Assembly: GCF_003206715.1 (NCBI RefSeq)
Contig: NZ_PZJU01000009.1
Location: 1 to 46,716, forward strand
Reading direction: 5' to 3'
Length of the DNA: 46,716 nucleotides
From: Salinicola peritrichatus
GTDB lineage: Bacteria > Pseudomonadota > Gammaproteobacteria > Pseudomonadales > Halomonadaceae
This document shows, one piece after another, positions 31,817-40,110 of the stretch (the stretch's first letter is position 1; each line of letters opens with the position of its first letter). The translations under genes were made by a program, and so were the position numbers. The notes under the pieces were generated by a model that was not told the origin of the DNA, did not search any database, and was given only the letters and a program-made list of their open reading frames with translations.

Positions 31817-33325
31817 TCAGCCATGTTTGAGGCGGCGCTTGAATGGCTGGCGCAGCCAACGGAAGACAGGCGTGGCCTGCAGGATCGACAGCAGTGCGAG
31901 AACCAGCAGCACGCTGGCGATGGGACTTTGCAGAAAGACGCCGAAGCTGTCGTTGCCGATCAGCATCGACTGCTGGAAGCTGGTTTCCATCACCGGCCCC
32001 AGGATCAGCCCGATCACCATCGGTGCCGGCGACACCCCGGCCTTGCTCAGCCAGTAGCCGAACAGACCGAAGCCGAGCATCAGCCCGACATCGAACAGGC
32101 TGTTGTTGATCGCGAAGGCGCCGATGATGCACAAGGTGAGAATGGCGCAGGCGACGAAGCCGTCCGGGATCCTGGTCACCGAAACGCTCATCTTGGTGAA
32201 TGCCAGCCCCACGATCAGCAGCGCCACGTTGGCCAGGATCACTGCCCAGATCAGGGTGTAGGTGACATCGCCGTAGTCGGTCAGCAGGTTCGGGCCCGGC
32301 AGGATGCCCTGGACCATCAGCGCGCCGAGCAGGATCGCGGTGGAGGAGCTGCCGGGAATGCCGAGCGCGATGGTCGGAATCAGCGCCCCGCCGACCACCG
32401 CGTTGTTGGCCGCCTCGGGTGCGGCGACGCCGGCGATCTCGCCGTTGCCGAAGCGGCTCTTGTCCTTGGCGAAGCGCTTGGCCTCGTTGTAGGCGAACCA
32501 GCTGGCGGTATCGCCGCCGGTGCCCGGGATCAGCCCGACGATGATGCCGATCCCGCTGGAGCGCAGAATGTTGGGCATCAGCCGCTTGATGATGGCAAGC
32601 CGCGGCACCAGGCGGTCGGTGATGCGGCTTGCCACCTTGTTGCTGCGATGCGAGTTCTCGATCAGCGCCAGCGCCTGCGGTACCGAGAACAGCCCGATCA
32701 GTGCCACGGTGAAGTCGATTCCCGAGAACAGGTTGATCTGGCCGAAGGTCATGCGCGGCGTGCCGGTAGTGAGGTCCATTCCTACCGTGCTCACCAGCAG
32801 ACCCAGCCCGCCGGAGAGCAGGCCGCTGACGACCGAACCCTGCGCCAGCGAACCGATGATGGTGATGCCCAGCACGGCGATGGCGAACAGTTCCACCGGG
32901 CCGAACTCCAGCACCAGGGTGCCGAGCAATGGCGCGGCGGTGAGCAGCGCGATGCCGCTCATCAAACCGCCGAAGAAAGAGGCGAACAGCGAGATACCCA
33001 GGGCCTGCCCCGCCTTGCCCTGCTGCGACATCGGAAAGCCATCGAGCACGGTGGCGGCGGCCGACGGCGTGCCCGGCGTACGCAGCAGGATCGCCGCGAT
33101 GGAGCCGCCGTAGGAGGCGCCGACATAGAGCGATGCCAGCATGCTCAGCCCGGTCGCCGGATCGAAGCTGAACGTCAGCGGCAGCAACAACGCCAGCGCC
33201 ATGGTCGCCGACAATCCCGGCATGGCGCCGACGAACATTCCCAGCAGGGTGCCGCCCAGGATACAAGCGATGTTGGTCAGGCTGAGCACATTGACCAACC
33301 CCGTCATCACCAGCGAGGAATCCAT
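31817..33325 (-). CDS. tctA: Tripartite tricarboxylate transporter permease, large subunit
   Basis: Integral membrane protein of 502 aa with about 11-12 helices. The TctA family signatures are clear: GTLLGMFVGAMPGLSATMAL, YVGASYGGSIAAILLRTPGT and GLIPGTGGDTASWFAYNEAK. It forms the permease with TctB and takes substrate from the periplasmic TctC protein using the ion gradient. GGAGG precedes the start, and the gene sits between tctB and the enolase-superfamily gene in one operon. The substrate is likely a sugar acid given the neighbours, not citrate. Confidence 0.95.
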   Translation of the reverse strand: MDSSLVMTGLVNVLSLTNIACILGGTLLGMFVGAMPGLSATMALALLLPLTFSFDPATGLSMLASLYVGASYGGSIAAILLRTPGTPSAAATVLDGFPMSQQGKAGQALGISLFASFFGGLMSGIALLTAAPLLGTLVLEFGPVELFAIAVLGITIIGSLAQGSVVSGLLSGGLGLLVSTVGMDLTTGTPRMTFGQINLFSGIDFTVALIGLFSVPQALALIENSHRSNKVASRITDRLVPRLAIIKRLMPNILRSSGIGIIVGLIPGTGGDTASWFAYNEAKRFAKDKSRFGNGEIAGVAAPEAANNAVVGGALIPTIALGIPGSSSTAILLGALMVQGILPGPNLLTDYGDVTYTLIWAVILANVALLIVGLAFTKMSVSVTRIPDGFVACAILTLCIIGAFAINNSLFDVGLMLGFGLFGYWLSKAGVSPAPMVIGLILGPVMETSFQQSMLIGNDSFGVFLQSPIASVLLVLALLSILQATPVFRWLRQPFKRRLKHG

Positions 33326-33387
33326 GATCTAGGGTCCTCCAACGACCAGCAGCACCCGGACGGCGCGGGACTCGTCCGCCCGGGCAT

Positions 33388-33858
33388 TCATAGAAAGGAC
33401 GGCAGCAGGGGAATCGGCAGTCCCAGGAATTGCACGAAGACCAGGCAGACGACGGCGATCAGCACCGCGCCGGCAATCAGCGCGAAGCGCCAGCCCACGG
33501 TACGCAGGATCGCCAGTGCCGCAGCCATGAACAGCGCGGTAGCGACGATGTAGCCGAGCGTCGTCATCAGCGCGACGTAACCCATTGCCAGGGCGAAGAT
33601 GGCAGCCACCGCCAGCCAGCGCTTCGGCTCGGCTGGCGCTGCCGCCATTTCCTTACCCCGGCTCTGGCCTCCGGCGATCGCGCGACGGCGCTTGAGCACC
33701 AGTTCGTCGCCGATCATCGCCGCGGACAGCAGCGCCACCGCCACCGAATAGATCATCGGCATCTGCGCCGCCGCCCGGGGATAGTTGCTGGCATCGAAGA
33801 AGAAGACGCCGGCCACGGCGATACCGAACAGGCCCAGCAACAAGCGGCTGATATTCAT
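33388..33858 (-). CDS. tctB: Tripartite tricarboxylate transporter small membrane subunit
   Basis: Protein of 156 aa with four predicted helices, the size and shape of TctB. It starts MNISRLLLGLFGIAVAGVFF and ends with helices ALFMAAALAILRTVGWRFAL and VCLVFVQFLGLPIPLLPSFL. AGGAG precedes the start. It is 40 bases after tctC and 62 bases before tctA, the standard order. Confidence 0.9.
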   Translation of the reverse strand: MNISRLLLGLFGIAVAGVFFFDASNYPRAAAQMPMIYSVAVALLSAAMIGDELVLKRRRAIAGGQSRGKEMAAAPAEPKRWLAVAAIFALAMGYVALMTTLGYIVATALFMAAALAILRTVGWRFALIAGAVLIAVVCLVFVQFLGLPIPLLPSFL

Positions 33859-33898
33859 CTCCTGGTCTCCTTCGATGCCGTCGACTCTAGCAAGTCGG

Positions 33899-34879
33899 TT
33901 ACTGGGCGACGTCGTCCTTCACTTCGTCCCATACCTGGCGATACTGACTTTCCATCCGCTCGAACATCGCGCGGTAGTCGTCGCCGGTGACGATGTCGAG
34001 ATTCATCGCCCGCTTCTTGGCTTCGGCCTGAAAATCGGGATCCTGGGCCAGGGTCTGGAACGCCTCGATCAGCTGCTGCCGGGCCTCGTCGGGAATACCG
34101 GCCGGGGCGCTGTAGCCGCGCGAGGAACCGGCCACCACATCGATGCCTTTCTCCTTCAGGGTCGGCACGTCGGGCAAGCTATCGAGACGCTCCTCGGCAA
34201 ACACTGCCAGCGCCCGCAGATTGCCGGACTGAACCTGGCCATAGACGTTGCCCACGTTGTTGAAGCTGGCGTCGATCTTGCCGCCCATGGCCGCGGTCGC
34301 GGACGGACCGTCGCCCTGGAACGGCACCTTCTTGAACGACAGTCCGGTGGCCTGCTCGAGCAGGATGGTGGTGAAGAAGTCGTCGCCACCGACTCCGGAG
34401 TTGCCGATGGTGACGGTCCCCGGGTTCTGCCTGGCGGCGTCGAAGAGATCCTCGATGGTCTGGTAGGGGCTGTCGGCATTGACCACGACGATGCCCGGGT
34501 CGGTGACCACGTTGGCGATCGGCGTCAGCTCGTCGGTGGTGTAGCTGATGGCATCGTTCATGATGTAGTTGGTCATCAACATCGGCGTATTGGTGATGCT
34601 GACGACACTGCCATCGTTGGGAGACTGCTTGGCCAGACGGGTCCAGGCAACCGCCCCCGTCGCGCCGGGCATGTATTCGTTGACGAAGTCGACACCGAGA
34701 ATCTCACTCAGACGCGGTTGCACCAACTGCGCCAAGGTGTCGCTGCCGCCGCCCGGCTTGAATCCTTGCAGCACGGTGATTTCGTCACTGGCCGTGTAGT
34801 CGGCGGCTTGAACCAACGGCGATATCGCGAATGCCGCGGCGGCGATCGACAGCCAGCGGCGAAGAGTTTTGGCGTGCAT
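33899..34879 (-). CDS. tctC: Tripartite tricarboxylate transporter substrate-binding protein
   Basis: Periplasmic binding protein of 326 aa from the Bug/TctC family. A signal peptide ends at PLVQAADYTA. The family loops that bind a carboxylate are QGFKPGGGSDTLAQLVQ and EYMPGATGAVAWTRLAK. First gene of the minus-strand operon tctC-tctB-tctA-dehydratase-lyase-oxidase. A shared operator-like motif is 61-90 bases upstream, and the GntR/FCD gene starts 280 bases away on the other strand. Confidence 0.94.
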   Translation of the reverse strand: MHAKTLRRWLSIAAAAFAISPLVQAADYTASDEITVLQGFKPGGGSDTLAQLVQPRLSEILGVDFVNEYMPGATGAVAWTRLAKQSPNDGSVVSITNTPMLMTNYIMNDAISYTTDELTPIANVVTDPGIVVVNADSPYQTIEDLFDAARQNPGTVTIGNSGVGGDDFFTTILLEQATGLSFKKVPFQGDGPSATAAMGGKIDASFNNVGNVYGQVQSGNLRALAVFAEERLDSLPDVPTLKEKGIDVVAGSSRGYSAPAGIPDEARQQLIEAFQTLAQDPDFQAEAKKRAMNLDIVTGDDYRAMFERMESQYRQVWDEVKDDVAQ

Positions 34880-34939
34880 GTTCGGTACCTCTCTGGCGGA
34901 GTTCGTTTGTCGTTGTGATGCCGAAAGAAACGTATTAAT

Positions 34940-34969
34940 TTATCGATCAAATTGTCAATAATATTGACG
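34940..34969. promoter_or_regulatory. Operator-like site upstream of tctC and gntR
   Basis: AT-rich block TTATCGATCAA followed by ATTGTCAATAATATTGACG. GTCAAT/ATTGAC forms an inverted repeat around AAT. The 13 bases TGTCAATAATATT recur upstream of the IlvD/Edd-type dehydratase, also next to a TTATCGAT motif. A likely binding site of the adjacent GntR/FCD regulator; inferred from repetition and position. Confidence 0.6.
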
Positions 34970-35159
34970 CCAATACAGACTAAAGCAGTAATGGCGTACC
35001 AAATCGGGCAGCGGCACCCATTCCGGCCGAACGGCAGTGCAGGATCGATTCCGCAAAGACACGCCAATGCTCGGGGCGCGGCTTGCCCCGCCCCTTGCCG
35101 CCGAGGACAATGCCAACGGCTGACTGGGGGCCGCCATTCACCGTTACGGGAATATGTTC

Positions 35160-35888
35160 ATGTCAAAGCAAGACATCGCCACACCCGCCCCCGCCACTGC
35201 GGATCGGCGCCAAGGGAGCGAGAACGAGGACGCCGCCGTGGAGACGGGTAGCGTCACGGACATCGTTTCGGCGATCGAAGAGGACATCGTGCTGAGTCGG
35301 CTGCATCCGAAGGAGAGACTGGTCGAGGAGGACCTGATGCAGCGCTTCGCCGGCAAGCGGCACGTGGTGCGCCAGGCGCTGTTTCAGCTAGAGAGCATCG
35401 GCCTGGTGGAACGCATCAAGAATCGCGGCGCCTTCGTCAAATCCTATACGCCGGAAGAGGTCGAGGCGATCTACGTCATGCGCGAGCTGCTGGAGGAAGC
35501 CGCGGCGGAACGCATCCCCATGCCCGCGCCGCCGGCGCTGATCGACTCGCTGAAATCGATCCAGGCGCAACACAGCGCCGCCGTCGAGAGCGGCGATCTA
35601 CGCGCGGTGTTCCGTCACAACATCGCCTTCCACCGCGCGCTGTTCGCCGCCTGCGGCAATGCCTACCTGGCCGACACGATCAATGAATTCGCCCAGAAGG
35701 CCCACGCGATCCGCTTCATCGGCACCACCGATCACGACAACATCATCCTGGCCCGCGACGAACACATCGCGATGATCGACGCCCTCGAACGCCAGGATCG
35801 CCCGCGCCTGCATCAGCTGTGCTACCAGCACCTGCAGCCATCGAAGGAACGCTACCTGCACCTCTACCGGCTGCGGGAGAAGGACTGA
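35160..35888 (+). CDS. GntR-family regulator, FCD domain
   Basis: Regulator of 242 aa. After a 35-residue acidic leader, a winged HTH is seen (DIVSAIEEDIVLSRLHPKER, LVEEDLMQRFAGKRHVVRQA, LVERIKNRGAFVK). An all-helical FCD effector domain follows, with the metal-site histidines FRHNIAFHRALF, DEHIAMIDAL and QLCYQHLQPS. FadR/FCD proteins usually repress sugar-acid or carboxylate genes and release on binding the pathway ligand. The ATG at 35160 is favoured by GGGA eight bases before it. It is divergent from tctC and converges with the dehydratase gene; likely regulator of both. Confidence 0.9.
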   Translation: MSKQDIATPAPATADRRQGSENEDAAVETGSVTDIVSAIEEDIVLSRLHPKERLVEEDLMQRFAGKRHVVRQALFQLESIGLVERIKNRGAFVKSYTPEEVEAIYVMRELLEEAAAERIPMPAPPALIDSLKSIQAQHSAAVESGDLRAVFRHNIAFHRALFAACGNAYLADTINEFAQKAHAIRFIGTTDHDNIILARDEHIAMIDALERQDRPRLHQLCYQHLQPSKERYLHLYRLREKD

Positions 35889-35910
35889 CGCCAGCGGCAA
35901 GGCAGGCCTT

Positions 35911-37647
35911 TCACTTCGGTACCCGGCGCTGGATGTTCGGCGGCCGCAGGAAGGAGAAGTCGCAGCCCTGGTCGGCCTGGGTGATCTGCTCCAGAAACAG
36001 CTTGCGATAGCCCCGCTCGGCCTCGATGACGAGCGGCCGCCAGCCCTCGCGACGGCGTTCGAGTTCGGCCTCGTCGACCAGCAGTTCAAGCCGCCGCTGG
36101 CTGACGCTCAGCCGAATTCGGTCGCCATTCTCGACCAGCGCCAGCGGCCCGCCCAGGGCGGCTTCCGGCGTCACGTGCAGCACGATGGTGCCTGCCGCGG
36201 TACCGCTCATGCGCCCATCCGAGATCCGCAGCATGTCGCGCACGCCCTGCCGCGCGAGTTTGCGCGGAATCGGCAGGTAGCCGGCCTCCGGCATCCCCGG
36301 CGCGCCGACGGGACCGATCCGCTTGAGCACCAGCACGTCCTCGGCACTGACGTCCAGCTCCGGGTCGTCGATCCGCGCTGCCATGTCCTCGGCGTCCTCG
36401 AACACCACCGCACGCCCTTCGTGCTCCATCAGTTGGGGATTCGCCGCCGACTGCTTGATGATCGCGCCATCCGGCGCCAGGTTGCCGCGCAGGAAGGCGA
36501 TGCCGCCGGCATGATAGAGCGGCTGGTCGAAACGCTGCACCACCTGCTGTTCGAATGCCGGCACCGCGTCGATCTCCTCGCCCAGGGTGCGGCCGGTGAC
36601 GGTCATGGCATCGAGGTGCAACAGCGGACGCAATTCCCGCAGCACGGTGGGCAGCCCACCGGCGCGGTGCAGATCCTCCATGTAGTGCTGCCCCGAGGGC
36701 TTGAGATCGACCAGCACCGGCGTCTCGCGACTCATGCGGTCGAAGGCTTCCAGGTCGATGTCGATACCCATGCGCCCGGCGATCGCGGTGAGGTGGATGA
36801 TGCCGTTGGTCGAGCCGCCGATCGCCAGCAGCACTCGCAGCGCATTCTCGAACGCCTTCTCGGTGAGAATCCGGTCCGGGGTCACGCCGGCTCTGGCATT
36901 GATCACCGCCTGTCGCCCGCTGCGCTCGGCGACGCGCATACGGTCCGCGGTGACGGCCGGGGGCGAGGCACTACCCGGCAGGGCGATGCCCAGCGCCTCG
37001 CTCAAGCAAGCCATGGTGCTGGCCGTGCCCATCACCGAACAGGTGCCGACGCTGCCGACCAGCTTGGCATTGACCTCTTCGATCTCCCGGTCGTCGATCT
37101 CCTGGCCGCGATACATGCCCCAGTAGCGGCGACAGTCGGTACACGCCCCCACTCGAACACCGCGATGCCCGCTGGTCAGCATGGCGCCGGTGACCAGTTC
37201 GAGCATCGGCAGGTTGGCCGAGGCCGCTCCCATCAACTGGGCCGGTACCGTCTTGTCGCAGCCGCCGATGAGCACCACCGCGTCCATCGGCTGGGCGCGG
37301 ATCATCTCCTCGGTATCCATCGCCATCAGGTTGCGCAGGTACATGCTGGTCGGGGTCGAGAAGCTCTCGGCGACCGAGATCGTCGGGAATTCGATCGGCA
37401 AGCCGCCTTCCAGCATCACCCCGCGCTTGACCGCCTCGATCAGTTGCGGCGCGTTGCCGTGGCACGGGTTGTAGCCGCTGCCGGTATTGACGATGCCGAC
37501 GATGGTGCGGTCGAGCGCATCGTCGCTGTACCCCGCGCCCTTGATGAAAGCCTTGCGCAGGAACAACGAAAAGCCGGCATCGCCATAGTTCACCAGGCCT
37601 TGGTTCAGGCCGGTCTTGCTGTCGTCGCGAGAGTCATCGCCAGTCAT
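35911..37647 (-). CDS. IlvD/Edd-family sugar-acid dehydratase
   Basis: Fe-S dehydratase of 578 aa. The three cluster cysteines are in GYNPCHGN, GGCDKTVPAQ and GSVGTCSVMGTAST; the lysine after GGCD is the usual carbamylated metal ligand, and DGRMSGTAAGT carries the catalytic serine. The VGACTDCRRYWGMYRG segment places it with aldonate dehydratases (arabonate/xylonate/galactonate type) rather than biosynthetic IlvD. The ATG at 37647 has GAGGA upstream and follows a promoter region with the shared operator motif. Two different dehydratases, this one and the enolase type, in one locus suggest two related sugar acids feeding one lyase. Confidence 0.9.
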   Translation of the reverse strand: MTGDDSRDDSKTGLNQGLVNYGDAGFSLFLRKAFIKGAGYSDDALDRTIVGIVNTGSGYNPCHGNAPQLIEAVKRGVMLEGGLPIEFPTISVAESFSTPTSMYLRNLMAMDTEEMIRAQPMDAVVLIGGCDKTVPAQLMGAASANLPMLELVTGAMLTSGHRGVRVGACTDCRRYWGMYRGQEIDDREIEEVNAKLVGSVGTCSVMGTASTMACLSEALGIALPGSASPPAVTADRMRVAERSGRQAVINARAGVTPDRILTEKAFENALRVLLAIGGSTNGIIHLTAIAGRMGIDIDLEAFDRMSRETPVLVDLKPSGQHYMEDLHRAGGLPTVLRELRPLLHLDAMTVTGRTLGEEIDAVPAFEQQVVQRFDQPLYHAGGIAFLRGNLAPDGAIIKQSAANPQLMEHEGRAVVFEDAEDMAARIDDPELDVSAEDVLVLKRIGPVGAPGMPEAGYLPIPRKLARQGVRDMLRISDGRMSGTAAGTIVLHVTPEAALGGPLALVENGDRIRLSVSQRRLELLVDEAELERRREGWRPLVIEAERGYRKLFLEQITQADQGCDFSFLRPPNIQRRVPK

Positions 37648-37666
37648 GGAAATCCTCGTCGTCAAA

Positions 37667-37688
37667 ATTATCGATAATATTATTGACA
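37667..37688. promoter_or_regulatory. Operator-like site upstream of the IlvD/Edd-family gene
   Basis: A perfect 12-base palindrome, ATTATCGATAAT (37667-37678), overlaps AATATTATTGACA (37676-37688). The complement of the latter, TGTCAATAATATT, is identical to 13 bases upstream of tctC. It lies 20-41 bases before the dehydratase start codon, a position suited to repression by the GntR/FCD protein. Confidence 0.6.
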
Positions 37689-37723
37689 CAATACATCATA
37701 GATGACCCGGCAGGAACATCCGA

Positions 37724-37872
37724 CTTAGGGCGTGTATGAAAAGCCGGCGAGCGAAGGCCAGACAAGGAAAAAATCGGCGAAAGAACGGAGTTTACATGTA
37801 GTAAATGAGTATCTTGAGCCGATTTTTAACGCCGTATGGCCGAGCGCAGACAATTTTCGTACATGGCCTAGG
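37724..37872. repeat. Dispersed structured palindrome, copy 2
   Basis: About 149 bases. The outer arms (37724-37742 and 37854-37872) pair with only one true mismatch when G-U is allowed, built on TGTATGAAAA/TTTTCGTACA. The inner arms AAAAATCGGC/GCCGATTTTT are perfect. The centre is GGAGTTTAC...GTAAATGAG. It lies between the divergent dehydratase and lipocalin genes and creates a false N-terminal extension for the lipocalin frame. Confidence 0.85.
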
Positions 37873-37959
37873 GCGCATGGGGGTGAAGAAGCCCTTTGTC
37901 AGATGCAACTTTTTCTCATCGCGAGACTCTCAACAGCAGCTTCAGAAGGAAGGACCCTC

Positions 37960-38544
37960 ATGTTGTTGCCATCCTGTCTCCCTCGCTATCCGCGCCTAAC
38001 CTGGCTCGCCCCTTTCACCTTGCTCGCGGGTTGCACCGGCGCCCCGGAAGGGACCCGTCCTGTTGCCGACTTTCAGCTCGATCAATACCTGGGCCAGTGG
38101 TACGAGATCGCCCGCCTCGATCACGGCTTCGAACGCGGTCTCGAGTGCGTGACGGCCGAATACAGCCGTCGCGACGACGGCGGCATTCGTATCGTCAACC
38201 GAGGCTACGATTCAAACGAACAGCGCTGGGAATACGCCGAGGGTCATGCCAGCTTCGTCGGCGAAGCGGACGTCGGCCACCTCAAGGTCAGCTTCTTCGG
38301 CCCCTTCTATGCCGGTTACAGCGTACTGGAGCTGGACGAAAACTATCAGCACGCGCTGGTGGCGGGACCGGACCGCGACTACCTATGGATCCTGTCGCGC
38401 CGGCCGAGCCTGCGGGACGAGACCTACCAGTCGCTGGTGGCGCGTGCCCGGGAACTCGACTTCCCGGTCGACGAGCTCGTCGCGGTCGAGCACGACCCTC
38501 CCCGCCTTTCGCGTCCCGGAGCCGGCGGGGTTGCCGACGCCTGA
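37960..38544 (+). CDS. blc: Outer-membrane lipoprotein, lipocalin family (Blc-like)
   Basis: Lipoprotein of 194 aa. A signal peptide with lipobox LLAGC places the lipidated Cys at about residue 24. The lipocalin signature GQWYEIARLDHGFERG follows, then VTAEYSRRDDGGIRIVNRGY, LKVSFFGPFYAGYSVLELD and YLWILSRRPSL, as in bacterial Blc. Blc-type proteins bind fatty acids or lysophospholipids in the outer membrane under stress. AAGGAAGGA precedes the ATG. The frame is open upstream only because it crosses the repeat element. Confidence 0.9.
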   Translation: MLLPSCLPRYPRLTWLAPFTLLAGCTGAPEGTRPVADFQLDQYLGQWYEIARLDHGFERGLECVTAEYSRRDDGGIRIVNRGYDSNEQRWEYAEGHASFVGEADVGHLKVSFFGPFYAGYSVLELDENYQHALVAGPDRDYLWILSRRPSLRDETYQSLVARARELDFPVDELVAVEHDPPRLSRPGAGGVADA

Positions 38545-38681
38545 TATCGACGCCGCTCGAAGCCTGGCCACGATCTCGCACTTTGGTCGCGACAACGCGG
38601 AGAGTTCCTTCCCGCCACGCGCGACTTGCCTATATTGGAGAGTCGGCATGACGAGTAAAATCGATTCGCAAGGAGCCCGCC

Positions 38682-39713
38682 ATGAATCTCGATCGCCGAC
38701 AGTTCCTGAGCGCCACGGCCGCGATGGGTGCCGCCGCCGCGGTTTCGCCTTCGCTTATGGCCGCGACCACCGGCGAGCCGCCGACGCGCTATCCCGACCC
38801 CGCCTGGCAGGTGCTCGACGACCGCTTCAAGGCTTATTTCATCGGCAATACGCCGCTCCAGCGCCATTGGTCGGGCGGGCTGTGGCTGGAAGGACCGGCC
38901 TGGAACGCCGTCGGTCGCTACGCCGTGTTCAGCGATATTCCGCGCGCCCGGCAGATGCGCTGGGATGAAGTCACCGAAAAAGTCAGCGTGCTGCGCGAAG
39001 GCGTCGGCCATTCCAACGGCAACGCCTTCGACAACCATGGCCGGCTGATCGCCTGCGAGCACTCGCCGGCGCGCGTGGTGCGCTACGAATGGGACGGCAC
39101 GCTCACCGAACTGACGAGCCACTATCAGGGCAAGCGGCTCAACGCCCCCAACGACCTGGTGGTGCTGGCCAATGACGCGATCATCTTCACCGATCCCGGC
39201 TACGGCGCCCACGTCGACTACGAGGGCGAAAAGCGTCCGCTCGAACTCAAACCGGCGATCTACTACGTCGACGACGGCATGGACGAACCGTTGCTGCTGT
39301 CGGACGAGCTGAGCAAACCGAACGGCGTTGCGCTCTCCGCCGACGGCCGCCAGCTCTACGCCAGTGACACCGCGCCTTCGCATTTTCCCGATGAGCCAGC
39401 CACGATATCGCGCTGGGAACTGGCCGAGGACGGCAAGTCGCTCAGCAACCGCGAGGTCGTGGTTTCCAGCCAGAATGCCGAGACCTACGACGGTATCGCG
39501 CTCGATCGCGACGGCAATCTCTGGGCGGGCACCGCTGGCGGCGAAGGGCACGACGGGATATCGATCTTCGCTCCCAACAACGATCGCATCGGACGCATCC
39601 TGCTGCCGGAGAGATGCGCCAATCTGTGCTTCATCGGTGAACACCGCGACCGGTTGTTGATGACCGCGAGCCGCTCCATCTACACGCTCTACACCGGCAC
39701 GCGCGGCGTGTGA
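38682..39713 (+). CDS. Tat-exported SMP-30/gluconolactonase-family protein
   Basis: Six-bladed propeller lactonase of 343 aa. The Tat signal is DRRQFLSATAAMGAAAA with cleavage near LMAATTG. SMP-30 features are the metal-binding glutamate in WLEGPAWNAVGRYAVFSDIP, LNAPNDLVVLANDAIIFTDP and SKPNGVALSADGRQLYASDT. Members open sugar lactones to aldonates. Export to the periplasm next to a sugar-acid transporter and dehydratases suggests it supplies the imported acid; this functional link is inferred. Confidence 0.88.
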   Translation: MNLDRRQFLSATAAMGAAAAVSPSLMAATTGEPPTRYPDPAWQVLDDRFKAYFIGNTPLQRHWSGGLWLEGPAWNAVGRYAVFSDIPRARQMRWDEVTEKVSVLREGVGHSNGNAFDNHGRLIACEHSPARVVRYEWDGTLTELTSHYQGKRLNAPNDLVVLANDAIIFTDPGYGAHVDYEGEKRPLELKPAIYYVDDGMDEPLLLSDELSKPNGVALSADGRQLYASDTAPSHFPDEPATISRWELAEDGKSLSNREVVVSSQNAETYDGIALDRDGNLWAGTAGGEGHDGISIFAPNNDRIGRILLPERCANLCFIGEHRDRLLMTASRSIYTLYTGTRGV

Positions 39714-40110
39714 GAGGCACTGGCGGCTTTCAGACGGGCGGCGGTTTTCAAGACAGAAACGTGTTTTCAAGGCGGCGTTTTCAAGATAGGGGCGTGTTTT
39801 TTCAGCCTATCGACAGCGGGTCTTGCCGAGTCGGCTCAGCGGGGTAAGCTGATTTCACTTTTCGCTTTCGGAAATCGGTACGCTAGGGAGCCTCGGATTA
39901 ACATCATGAGCGCAGGCAAGACAAGGCAAAAATCAACGAAACAGCGGAGTTTACGGGGTGTAAATGAGCATGTTGAGTTGATTTTTAACGCCGTATTGCC
40001 CAGCGGAATAGTTAATCAGAGGTTTCCTACGCCCGCGCTTATGTCGTCATCGCCACTGCCCCTGTCCCTCGATGCCGCCCTGGCGCCACGTTCCGTCGCG
40101 CGAGCCCCTT
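39714..40110. other. Gene-free stretch with short TTTTCAAG repeats and repeat copy 3
   Basis: The interval contains three copies of TTTTCAAG (39745-39752, 39764-39771, 39778-39785) and a related TTTTTTCAG near 39797, each preceded by G/C-rich spacers. The structured palindrome copy 3 (39884-40029) follows. No gene is supported. The short repeats may be degenerate and their role is unknown. Confidence 0.55.
39884..40029. repeat. Dispersed structured palindrome, copy 3
   Basis: About 146 bases. The outer arms 39884-39902 and 40011-40029 (core GGATTAAC/GTTAATCA) pair with one true mismatch if G-U is allowed. The inner arms AAAAATCAAC/GTTGATTTTT are perfect yet differ from the copy 2 arms. The centre GGAGTTTAC...GTAAATGAGC is conserved. 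It lies just upstream of astE. Confidence 0.85.

Noticed and set aside
31823-33553. 576-codon plus-strand frame opposite tctA, rich in Gln, Asp, Arg and Gly
   Set aside because: Its composition is that of antisense translation of a membrane protein; tctA has all family motifs on the other strand.
36175-37677. 500-codon plus-strand frame opposite the IlvD/Edd-type dehydratase
   Set aside because: Antisense shadow of a gene with complete catalytic motifs; His/Arg/Gln-rich without structure.
37732-37959. N-terminal extension of the lipocalin by 76 codons
   Set aside because: The extension is the translated repeat copy 2; the true start has a ribosome site and begins a normal lipoprotein signal peptide.
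39741-39806. Tandem repeat array of TTTTCAAG
   Set aside because: Only three exact units with uneven 14- and 19-base spacing; too short and irregular to call a repeat system.
30477-40029. CRISPR array as an explanation of the repeated segments
   Set aside because: Only three copies, kilobases apart, 140-150 bases long, palindromic throughout, with genes between them and no cas genes.
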